64,000 nt of DNA from contig CANMKE010000017.1 in NCBI GenBank assembly GCA_947498325.1, positions 40,779 through 104,778 on the forward strand, read 5' to 3'. The notes under the pieces are model-generated. The model had not been told where the DNA came from, searched no databases, and was given only the letters and a program-made list of their open reading frames with translations. The translations under genes and the position numbers were made by a program. Source of the DNA: an uncultured Persicobacter sp. (lineage in GTDB: Bacteria; Bacteroidota; Bacteroidia; Cytophagales; Cyclobacteriaceae). Shown here one piece after another: positions 39,030-46,686 of this stretch (position 1 is the first letter of the stretch; every line of letters starts with the position of its first letter).

Positions 39030-39593
39030 ATGAAAACAAAACTACTACTTATGAAAACTACCCTAAAATTAATTGTTGCTTTCCTGTTTTTGTCGACAGT
39101 TTTTACAGCTTGTTCAAAAGATAACGATCCGGTTGCCAACTTAACAAGTGATATTAGCGGTACCTATAAGCCTCAAACTTATGAGTCAATGGCTAAAGGT
39201 TTGGATGGAATATTTGCTGAAGGCGCTCAGGCACAGCATCAGAGCCTGAAAAAGGGCGTTGTACCTAAAGGTGCTACATTGATTGTGAGCCGTGAGGATG
39301 ACAATCATATTAATATTGTGGTTGACCCACATATGAAAGCGGCGGATGTGATGACTTTCAATCATTTGAAAGTGACCTTTAACGCTGGAGTGTATACTTT
39401 CTCTTCGGATAATAAAATGCCTGAGAAAAAGCAATCGTGGTTGCAATCAGCCTATAATGTTGATCCTAATGCGGGTAACCCATTGGCGGGTTTGAAAATC
39501 GGCGGAACCCACGGGAGCATTAAAGATGGTAAACTAACCTTGGAACAAGACATGATGGGTGTTCCTGTGGTGAAAATTATCGCTCAAAAATAG
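39030..39593 (+). CDS. lipoprotein of unknown function
   Basis: A 187-residue lipoprotein. A signal peptide with lipobox FTAC precedes SKDNDPVANLTSDISGTYKP. The start could be the ATG at 39030 or, better for a signal peptide, at 39051 (MKTTLKLIVA). The mature part has beta-type character (HLKVTFNAGVYTFSSDNKMP, KDGKLTLEQDMMGVPVVKII) like small Bacteroidota DUF lipoproteins. I recognise no family. It has its own terminator, so it is monocistronic. Confidence 0.65.
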   Translation: MKTKLLLMKTTLKLIVAFLFLSTVFTACSKDNDPVANLTSDISGTYKPQTYESMAKGLDGIFAEGAQAQHQSLKKGVVPKGATLIVSREDDNHINIVVDPHMKAADVMTFNHLKVTFNAGVYTFSSDNKMPEKKQSWLQSAYNVDPNAGNPLAGLKIGGTHGSIKDGKLTLEQDMMGVPVVKIIAQK

Positions 39594-39627
39594 AATTACA
39601 TAACGCTACAAGTATAAACGCTAAATT

Positions 39628-39660
39628 AACCATGCTTTTTTCATAAGGCATGGTTTTTTT
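39628..39660 (+). terminator. terminator after the 39030 lipoprotein
   Basis: The stem AACCATGC (39628-39635) / GCATGGTT (39648-39655) is perfect over 8 bp and followed by a T run to 39660. Confidence 0.87.
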
Positions 39661-39746
39661 GTGTCCAATAAATCCGCTGAAAATCGTGAATATATCAGGC
39701 AGACCGACAGGTTTAATGACACTTTTCAGCGGATTTCAGGATTCGT

Positions 39747-40145
39747 TTATTGCTCGTTATGCGCTTGCAGCATGGAGATTAATTGGCGTTTATTAATCCG
39801 AGCATTCGTGTCGAGCTGCTTGAGGCTTTGAGCGATGGTCTGTTTCGATTGTTTCGACAAACCGAAAAGGCCAAAGTGAATTTCTGTGCGTTTTTGGTTT
39901 TCATCCACAAAAAAGTATTTCATCTTAAAAGAAGGACTTCTGCGGCTGTCGAATGGTGTGGCGACGGTAACGAAGCTTAATTCGCCAATGGACTGACTCC
40001 TGACATACGGCGCCTTTCCCTGCGTCTGATGGTAAATGCCCCTTGACCAGTGCTGTGGCATGGACTCCTTTTTTTCGTGCTCGCCATTGGCGTGCGCGGC
40101 ATGGGCAATGAGGCCAAATAAGAATAGAAAAAAAATATTTTTCAT
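39747..40145 (-). CDS. small periplasmic protein, unknown
   Basis: A 132-residue exported protein with signal peptide MKNIFFLFLFGLIAHAAHA. The mature chain has KMKYFFVDENQKRTEIHFGL and a helical C terminus (SKQTIAQSLKQLDTNARINK). No family was recognised. It is 109 bp downstream of the ohrR-like gene on the same strand, so partial co-transcription is possible, although nothing else links them. Confidence 0.6.
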   Translation of the reverse strand: MKNIFFLFLFGLIAHAAHANGEHEKKESMPQHWSRGIYHQTQGKAPYVRSQSIGELSFVTVATPFDSRRSPSFKMKYFFVDENQKRTEIHFGLFGLSKQSKQTIAQSLKQLDTNARINKRQLISMLQAHNEQ

Positions 40146-40253
40146 AGGTTGGAGGATTTGCTGTGGTGTAGTTTCTTCCTTAATCTATGAAAAATATATC
40201 TAAAATTATAGTTAAACAGTCAAACGAACGGAAATTCCTTCCTTCGGGATATT

Positions 40254-40697
40254 TTATTGCAGCTGTTCAATGAATGCCTGAAGGGTCTGTTTTAGGGCGA
40301 TCATTTCCGCCTGTGGAATCTCCTCCACCTTTAGGGAAGCCTTCAGTTCCTCAGGGATTTTCAGGGCATCCTCTTTCATTGCTTTGCCTTTTTCGGAGAG
40401 TAACACAATCACTTTACGCTCGTCTTCACTTGATTTTGTCCTGCTGATAAGGCCCAGTGTTTCCATGCGTTTCAATAAAGGGGTGATGGTGTTGGTGTTC
40501 AGAATCAGCTTTTTGGCAATATCATTGACAGGTTGCGCATCCTCTTCCCATAAAACCATCAAGACCAGATATTGAGGATATGTCAGGTTCAGCTTATTCA
40601 AAAATGGCTGGTAAGCCCTGACAATCAGCCTTGAGGTGGCATACAAGGGGAAGCAAAGTTGATTGTCGAGTTTTAACGGGTCATATTTATCGTTCAT
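40254..40697 (-). CDS. ohrR: MarR-family peroxide-sensing repressor, OhrR-like
   Basis: A 147-residue MarR-type winged-helix repressor. The start MNDKYDPLKLDNQLCFPLYA carries Cys15 in the same place as the reactive cysteine of OhrR, which senses organic hydroperoxides. The HTH reads PVNDIAKKLILNTNTITPLL and the wing SSEDERKVIVLLSEKG. There is no second, C-terminal cysteine, so it would belong to the one-Cys class. It follows the glutathione peroxidase gene by 46 bp on the same strand. The two likely form an auto-regulated detoxification operon. Confidence 0.88.
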   Translation of the reverse strand: MNDKYDPLKLDNQLCFPLYATSRLIVRAYQPFLNKLNLTYPQYLVLMVLWEEDAQPVNDIAKKLILNTNTITPLLKRMETLGLISRTKSSEDERKVIVLLSEKGKAMKEDALKIPEELKASLKVEEIPQAEMIALKQTLQAFIEQLQ

Positions 40698-40743
40698 AGC
40701 CTCAATGATTTTTTACGGGGCAAAGGTGAAAAGAATTCGGCTT

Positions 40744-41226
40744 TTAAGACAAGCAATTTTTCAGGTCTTTTTCAATTTTCTGTGGTTTGGTTGTTGGCGA
40801 GTAGCGCTTCAGCACATGTCCTTGATCGCTGATGAGAAACTTCGTGAAGTTCCATTTGATTCTTGACCCAAACCAGCCAGATTTTTTATCCTTTAAATAT
40901 TTGTACAGCGGATGAGCATTATCACCATTCACCTCTATTTTCTCAAACATTGGAAAGGAAACCCCATAATTGATCAGGCATCCTTCCTGAATGTCTGAGG
41001 CCGTTCCTGGCTCCTGATTGCCGAATTGGTTACAGGGGAAGCCTAAAATAACGAAATCCTGGTCTTTATATTTTTTGTACAAGGCTTCGAGTCCCTCGTA
41101 CTGAGGCGTAAGTCCACATTTACTCGCAGTATTAACCACCAGGACGGTTTTGCCTTTAAAATCTTCCATGGATATTTTTTTCCCTGTCAGGGTATTGGCC
41201 TCGAAATTATAAAATTGTGGATTCAT
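40744..41226 (-). CDS. glutathione peroxidase family protein
   Basis: A 160-residue thiol peroxidase of the glutathione peroxidase family, reducing lipid or organic hydroperoxides. In bacteria these are usually thioredoxin-dependent. Peroxidatic Cys37 is in NTASKCGLTPQY. The other tetrad parts are seen in GFPCNQFGNQEPG (Gln) and KWNFTKFL (Trp, Asn). A likely resolving Cys lies in FPCNQF or EGCLINYG. It is cytoplasmic, with no signal peptide, and heads the operon with the OhrR-like repressor. Confidence 0.93.
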   Translation of the reverse strand: MNPQFYNFEANTLTGKKISMEDFKGKTVLVVNTASKCGLTPQYEGLEALYKKYKDQDFVILGFPCNQFGNQEPGTASDIQEGCLINYGVSFPMFEKIEVNGDNAHPLYKYLKDKKSGWFGSRIKWNFTKFLISDQGHVLKRYSPTTKPQKIEKDLKNCLS

Positions 41227-41257
41227 GATGATGAAAATATTGGTATAGGATTATTTA

Positions 41258-41277
41258 TGTCGTGTGCGACAAAAATA
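41258..41277 (-). promoter_or_regulatory. candidate promoter with overlapping palindrome for gpx-ohrR
   Basis: The minus strand has TATTTTTG (41277-41270), an exact TAnnTTTG -7 element. It overlaps the perfect palindrome GTCG-TGTG-CGAC (41259-41270) at its downstream edge, where transcription would start. There is no good TTTG at -33, so a weak or activated promoter is expected. The palindrome is a candidate operator for the OhrR-like protein. Confidence 0.4.
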
Positions 41278-41636
41278 AAAACGATAAGTAGAAATAAAAA
41301 GTTTTTGGGGGTGAATTATTCGCGCTTAGGGGTGGTAGATAATTTTATTAAATATGATATTTTAATGATTAAGTATTAATAATGAGAGTAGCTGTTATTG
41401 AGTTCAAAGTGGTGGATTGCAGGTAAAAAAAATATGGTTTTCAATCAGATAGGGCTTTGAAATTGAGGATCGCAGAAAAGGGCCAAGCTAATAAATGGAC
41501 TATTTTAAGGTGATAAATATTAGTTTTTAAGGAATATTTAAGGTGAGAATTGCATCGGTTGTGGACGGCCGAAATTTTGAATTTTACTTTTTTTAAGGGG
41601 TGATTTTTGAGATTTTCCTTCAATAATCATTCTTAT

Positions 41637-41644
41637 TATGTTTG
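41637..41644 (+). promoter_or_regulatory. candidate -7 element of the nrd operon
   Basis: TATGTTTG matches TAnnTTTG. A TTTG occurs at 41606-41609, but the 27-nt spacer is too long, so the -33 match is poor. The start site would be near 41651, about 33 nt before the nrdB ATG. Confidence 0.35.
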
Positions 41645-41683
41645 TTTAACAATTTTGAACAACATAAAAACACCAAATAAACC

Positions 41684-42661
41684 ATGGGGATCTTTGATCG
41701 ACGCATTGCTTACAAACCACTTGAGTATCCTGAAGTTTTACCTTTTATTGATGCCATCAATCAGACCTTCTGGGTGCATTCAGAAGTAGATTTTTCGGCT
41801 GATATTCAAGACTTTAAAGTGAACTTCTCTGAAAAGGAGCAATTTGCAGTGAAGAATGCGTTGAAATCCATCGCTCAGGTAGAAGTGTCGGTGAAGCAAT
41901 ATTGGGGGAACTTATTTCGCCACCTGCCCAAGCCGGAATTTAACGGGCTCGGTGCTACTTTCGCGGAATGTGAGTGGCGACATTCTGAGGCATATTCCCG
42001 CCTGTTAGAGGTTTTGGGTATTGCCGACGATGAGTTTGAAGCATTTGTGGCGCGTAAAGAAATTCAGGGCCGCCTTGAGGTGCTGACCCAAAATATACAG
42101 CTGAAGAGTGACCACAGCCGAAAGGACTTTTTGAAATCCCTTGCTGTTTTCGCCCTGTTGGTAGAGAACGTCAGTCTGTTCAGTCAGTTTGCCATCATTT
42201 TGTCCTTCACGAAATTCAAGGGGCAGCTGAAAAACACTTCAAATATTATCGCTTGGACGTCCAAGGATGAGCAAATTCATGCCAATGCAGGCATTTGGCT
42301 CTTTAATCAGGTGGCCAAAGAATACCCTGAACTGATTGATGAGGAGTTTCTTTCGGACTTAAAACAAATTGCTGCGGATTCCCTGAAGGTTGAGGATCAG
42401 ATTCTGGACATGATCTTTGAACATGGAGAACTGGAGCATATCTCCAAATATGATTTGAAACAGTTCATGATTGCCCGTACGGCGAAAAGCCTGGAAGATA
42501 TTGGCATCCATGATTTTTCCAAACCTGACCCTGAAGCCGTCAAGCGGATGCTGTGGTTTGAAGAGGAAGTATTTGCCAATACGCAGGACGATTTCTTTGC
42601 CAAGCGACCTGTTGATTATTCGAAGCATAATCAGTCCATTACTGCCGACGATTTATTTTAA
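41684..42661 (+). CDS. nrdB: class I ribonucleotide reductase beta subunit
   Basis: Small subunit that generates the radical used for ribonucleotide reduction, 325 residues. Likely metal ligands are Glu67, Glu97 and His100 (in AECEWRHSEAYSRLL), Glu161 (LLVENVSLF), and Glu196 and His199 (SKDEQIHANAG). Tyr104, four residues after His100, is the radical tyrosine position, so a tyrosyl-radical subclass is likely. There is no ATP-cone. The alpha gene starts 43 bp downstream. The C-terminal tail DYSKHNQSITADDLF would dock to alpha. Confidence 0.93.
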   Translation: MGIFDRRIAYKPLEYPEVLPFIDAINQTFWVHSEVDFSADIQDFKVNFSEKEQFAVKNALKSIAQVEVSVKQYWGNLFRHLPKPEFNGLGATFAECEWRHSEAYSRLLEVLGIADDEFEAFVARKEIQGRLEVLTQNIQLKSDHSRKDFLKSLAVFALLVENVSLFSQFAIILSFTKFKGQLKNTSNIIAWTSKDEQIHANAGIWLFNQVAKEYPELIDEEFLSDLKQIAADSLKVEDQILDMIFEHGELEHISKYDLKQFMIARTAKSLEDIGIHDFSKPDPEAVKRMLWFEEEVFANTQDDFFAKRPVDYSKHNQSITADDLF

Positions 42662-42704
42662 CCGACCTATTTAAAGACATTAACGACAATTACCGATTTT
42701 ACCA

Positions 42705-44387
42705 ATGATTACACCTATTAACACCCAAAGAGAACGATACGATTGGCTGACTGAAGAATCGCAGGTAATGCTGGAGCGAGGATACTTGCTTGAAGGCGAA
42801 AATGTGGATGATGCCGTTCGCCGTGTGGCCAATGCCGCAGGGAAATATTACAAAGGAACAGCGCTGGAAGGCGTGGAAGAGCAATTTTACGACCTGATTT
42901 CTTACGGTTACCTTTCTTTGGCTTCGCCGATATGGGCAAATATGGGAACCGTTCGCGGCTTGCCGATTTCCTGTTTCGGTAGTTATGTGGGCGACAGTGT
43001 TTCCTCCATAGTGGATTGTCATTCGGAAGCGGCGATGATGTCGAAGCTTGGTGGTGGAACCTCCGGCTATTTTGGGGATTTGCGTCCTCGGGGTGCAAAA
43101 ATCACGGGTAATGGAACCTCCAACGGGCCGGTGTCTTTCATGAAAATGTTTGATACCATGGTAAATGTGGTTTCGCAGGGGAATGTCCGTCGAGGTGCTT
43201 TTGCGGCCTATATGAATGTTGAACATGCCGACATTGAGGAGTTTTTGGAGATTAAATCTATTGGGAATGATATTCAGAACCTGTTTTATGGGGTAACGAT
43301 CTCTGATCAGTGGATGGAGGAAATGATCGGTGGAGATATGGATAAGCGTCGGGTGATGGCAAAAATCATCAAATCACGTCAGGAGAAAGGCTTGCCCTAC
43401 ATTATGTTTTCGGACACGGTAAACAACAATACGGTAGATGTTTACAAAGACAAAGGGATGCGTATTCACAATTCAAACCTGTGTACTGAAATTGCTTTGC
43501 CGAATGGTCTGGATGAGTCCTTTGTATGTTGTCTGGCGTCGATTAATTTGGAACGATGGGACGAAATTGAAGGGAAAGGCTATATTCCAATGATGATTTA
43601 TTTCCTCGATGCCGTAATGCAGGAGTTTATCGACAAGTCGGAGGAGCAGTCGTTTTTGACCAAAGCACGAAAATTTGCCATGCGTCACCGTGCGCTCGGA
43701 CTTGGCGTAATGGGCTGGCATTCTTATTTGCAGTCACGTGATTTACCTTTCGACTGCCTGACTTCCACCATTTTGAATAAGAATATCTGGAAGGAAATTC
43801 AGGCGGAATCTATGCGCGGCTCAACTATATTGGCAGAGGTAATGGGCGAGCCTGAATTACTGAAAGGTTATGGCAGAAGAAACACCACGCTGAATACCAT
43901 TGCACCGACCACCTCTTCGGCGAGTATTTTGGGGCAGGTATCACCTGGTATTGAGCCTGTAAACAGTAATTATTTTACGGTAGGTTTGTCGCATGGTAAC
44001 TTCACCCGAAAGAACAAATATTTGGTGGCTTTGCTCGACCGTAAAGGGGAGAACACGGCAGAGGTGTGGAAATCAATTATGCTGATGCAAGGTTCTGTGC
44101 AGCATTTGGACTTCCTGACCGAAGATGAGAAAGAGGTTTTCAAAACGTTCAAGGAGATCAATCAGTATGGCATTGTTCAGCAAGCGGCAGACCGTCAGCA
44201 ATTTATTGATCAGTCGCAGTCGGTAAACCTGAATATTCCGCCGTCGGCGAGTCCAAAAGAAGTCAACGGTTTGATTATTCAAGCTTGGCGCCAACAGGTA
44301 AAAACACTGTATTATCAGCGTTCGCAGTCGGTGGCACAGGGCTTGGCCAATACCATGAATGCGGAATGTTCTGCTTGTGCAGGATAA
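42705..44387 (+). CDS. nrdA: class I ribonucleotide reductase alpha subunit, short form
   Basis: Catalytic subunit, 560 residues, clearly shorter than the 761 of E. coli NrdA. The chain begins at the catalytic barrel (ERYDWLTEESQVMLERGYLL) with no ATP-cone, so dATP activity control is presumably absent. Active-site parts: SCFGS (first redox Cys), NSNLCTEI (Asn258, Cys260, Glu262), CCLASINL (second redox Cys), the dityrosine in TLYYQRSQS, and the C-terminal ECSACAG cysteine pair that accepts electrons. It is in an operon with nrdB in the order beta then alpha, and a strong terminator follows. Confidence 0.94.
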   Translation: MITPINTQRERYDWLTEESQVMLERGYLLEGENVDDAVRRVANAAGKYYKGTALEGVEEQFYDLISYGYLSLASPIWANMGTVRGLPISCFGSYVGDSVSSIVDCHSEAAMMSKLGGGTSGYFGDLRPRGAKITGNGTSNGPVSFMKMFDTMVNVVSQGNVRRGAFAAYMNVEHADIEEFLEIKSIGNDIQNLFYGVTISDQWMEEMIGGDMDKRRVMAKIIKSRQEKGLPYIMFSDTVNNNTVDVYKDKGMRIHNSNLCTEIALPNGLDESFVCCLASINLERWDEIEGKGYIPMMIYFLDAVMQEFIDKSEEQSFLTKARKFAMRHRALGLGVMGWHSYLQSRDLPFDCLTSTILNKNIWKEIQAESMRGSTILAEVMGEPELLKGYGRRNTTLNTIAPTTSSASILGQVSPGIEPVNSNYFTVGLSHGNFTRKNKYLVALLDRKGENTAEVWKSIMLMQGSVQHLDFLTEDEKEVFKTFKEINQYGIVQQAADRQQFIDQSQSVNLNIPPSASPKEVNGLIIQAWRQQVKTLYYQRSQSVAQGLANTMNAECSACAG

Positions 44388-44458
44388 AGATTTTTGAAGG
44401 CATAAACGCTAACTTCACTCTTCCATAAAATAGACCATATCGGGTGTTCCCGAGATTT

Positions 44459-44486
44459 AAAGGCTGCTTATTGGGCAGCCTTTTTT
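44459..44486 (+). terminator. terminator of the nrd operon
   Basis: The stem AAAGGCTGC (44459-44467) / GCAGCCTTT (44475-44483) with a T run ends the nrdBA transcript. It is only 31 bp upstream of the lycopene cyclase ATG, leaving hardly any space for a separate promoter. Confidence 0.87.
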
Positions 44487-44517
44487 GTGTTTTCATTTTC
44501 TATCTCTATCTTTTGGT

Positions 44518-45693
44518 ATGAATACGGCAAACAATTTTGATTACATTTTCTGCGGATTAGGGATGGCTAATCTGAGCTTACTGGTGCGTGGTTTGGAGGA
44601 AGGAATCTTTGATCATAAAGCCGTGCTGCTCATTGATCCCAAGCCACTGGCCGATCGGGGTAACGATCGCACGTGGTGTTTTTGGTCTGATGAAGCTCTG
44701 CCTTTTGACTTTTTAGTGTCGAAGGCGTGGTCGAAAATGCACTTCTTTACACAGGAGGGCACGCACATTCCTTTGCGTCCGCGCAGGTATGTTTATCAAA
44801 TGATACGAAGTGCTGATTTCTACGCCTATGCGCAGGCTGTGATCAGTCAGTTTTCCAATATTACCACAGTCGTTGCGTCGGTGTCGCATATTGATTCCAA
44901 AATTGGGCGTGTTACCGCAGGCGAGCAAGATTATGAAGCACCCGTGGTATTTAACAGTATCAGTCCTGATTTGTCATCTTTTGGCGGGCACCCGACCCTG
45001 TTGCAGCATTTCAAGGGGCTGATGATTGAAACGCCCACGCTGCATCAGTTCGAGAAACATGAAATGTACCTGATGGATTTCAGGTGTCCGCAAACTGAAG
45101 GCACCACCTTTTTTTATGTACTTCCTGTGGCGCCCAACCGTATTTTTGTGGAGTACACTTTTTTTTCACCAAAAGTATTAGCCGAAGAGGTGTATAGGGA
45201 AGGGCTGAAAGAATACATTTCCAAGACCCTGAAAATAAGAACTTTCGATGTGGTGGAAGAGGAGTTTGGTATTATTCCTATGACCTCTTTTCCCTTTAAA
45301 AGAAACGAAGGAAAGGTTGTGAACTTGGGGGTTGTGGGTGGTGACACCCGTGGTTCAACAGGTTACACTTTCAGAAATACCCAGTTTGTGGTCGGGCAAC
45401 TGATTAAGTCTATAAAAAAAGGAAAATCGCTGGAGGTCAACGAGCCTGTGAGTGCTGTACATCAAATGTTTGATGAAACCATTTTACGTGTGCTTTTGGC
45501 GCAAAAGGAGTATAATGGGGCGCAGATTTTTGCGGATCTTTTCAGCAAATTGCCTACCCACCTGATGCTCTCTTTTCTCGATGGTTCAACCTCCTCCCTT
45601 GAGAACCTGCGCGTTATGAGTGCGGTGAAGGCGCAGCACTTTATCAAGCCCTTTTGGAATGCCTATAAAAATCAGAAAATGAAGCCTTCCTAA
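44518..45693 (+). CDS. crtY: lycopene beta-cyclase
   Basis: FAD/NAD(P)-dependent lycopene cyclase making beta-carotene ends, 391 residues. It begins with a Rossmann dinucleotide motif (FDYIFCGLGMANLSLLVRGL). The lycopene cyclase signature follows: DRGNDRTWCFWSDE (about 49-62). Further on come VLPVAPNRIFVEYTFFSP, GIIPMTSFPFKRNEGKVVNL and GDTRGSTGYTF. No other carotenoid gene is nearby. The ATG at 44518 is preferred over TTG 44485, which would fall inside the terminator. The product would feed carotenoids or retinal for photoprotection. Confidence 0.9.
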   Translation: MNTANNFDYIFCGLGMANLSLLVRGLEEGIFDHKAVLLIDPKPLADRGNDRTWCFWSDEALPFDFLVSKAWSKMHFFTQEGTHIPLRPRRYVYQMIRSADFYAYAQAVISQFSNITTVVASVSHIDSKIGRVTAGEQDYEAPVVFNSISPDLSSFGGHPTLLQHFKGLMIETPTLHQFEKHEMYLMDFRCPQTEGTTFFYVLPVAPNRIFVEYTFFSPKVLAEEVYREGLKEYISKTLKIRTFDVVEEEFGIIPMTSFPFKRNEGKVVNLGVVGGDTRGSTGYTFRNTQFVVGQLIKSIKKGKSLEVNEPVSAVHQMFDETILRVLLAQKEYNGAQIFADLFSKLPTHLMLSFLDGSTSSLENLRVMSAVKAQHFIKPFWNAYKNQKMKPS

Positions 45694-46686
45694 ACGACGG
45701 CTATCTTCGGCAATCGTAGCGACAGCCTTTATTCAAAGTGAACATTCTATATGCCTTCTTTGCTGTGGATCAGTCGCTTTTGGCAAGCTCAAACAAACTA
45801 ATCAGGGGATAATAGAAAATGCAGCGCACTCTTGCGGCCTGCGAATCTATGTCCGTGCCGTGGATTTTATGCGGAGTTAATTTAACATAATGCAATTGGT
45901 GCAATGGTTGAGTAGAGAAAGTGTGGGAATGGGAGTGATACGAGCCACCAATTTTGCCTTATTTTGCCATTCATAGATTGGCAGATGTTCTTTAGGGAAT
46001 CGTCAGTTTTTTCTGGATGAATGGTTATTGCCTGTTATAAACCAATGAGGACGATTTCAGGGAAAGGTCATCCACTGATAAAGTACAATCCGATAGTTGA
46101 GGATTGGAGCGGTGGTGGCAGGTCTGATAATCACACCTTTTTATATTGCCAACTCATTGGGGTGATATAGTGGACGTGGCTTTTAGCCTTCTGCTCAACC
46201 TGCTCTCACCCATCTGATTAACTGTAGGCAAATTTTTACTCAATATTTAAAAAGGGCATCGGTAGGGAGCTTGCATGCAAAGCCCTGAAACAGTGGGTCA
46301 AAATTCTGCTCAAATTTCAGCGAAGCAATACTATACTTTTCGGAGATGATGTTTAAGCTTAAGTAATTTCAATTGGGTGGAATGAATTGGAGTATTTGGC
46401 ACATTTTTGGATAGAAGAGAGGAGTAGCTGAAAAATGCTATTTTCTTAAATTGGGCTATGGAGTTAGCCATAAATGCTGAGATAAGCTGATGACTCCTAC
46501 TTTAACTTAATAAAAGTAGGGAACGTCATATGCATACATTATTACCATATATTTTTTCTGGATCTCAGCCATCCGCGTTTGCAGCGCAAACCACCCCCTC
46601 AATAATATTCTTCCCACAAGATTATCAGCAAGGCCCTGCGGCTCTTGTCGATTCATCATGTCACTATCAATTCTAAAAATAAAATT
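45694..46686. other. roughly 1-kb gene-poor region
   Basis: No convincing ORF on either strand over 993 bp. Frames are short and base composition looks non-coding. A weak hairpin GGCTATC/GACAGCC (45699-45727) may end the crtY transcript. A palindromic repeat relative occurs at 46262-46288. The 71-codon minus-strand frame at 46507-46722 has no family match. The region may be a decayed gene or an insertion scar. Confidence 0.5.
46262..46288. repeat. palindrome centred on TTGCATGCAA
   Basis: GTAGGGAGC, TTGCATGCAA, AGCCCTGA: an imperfect palindrome around a perfect 10-bp core. It resembles the perfect palindrome at 60411-60430 and is probably a decayed copy of the same repeat family. Confidence 0.5.
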
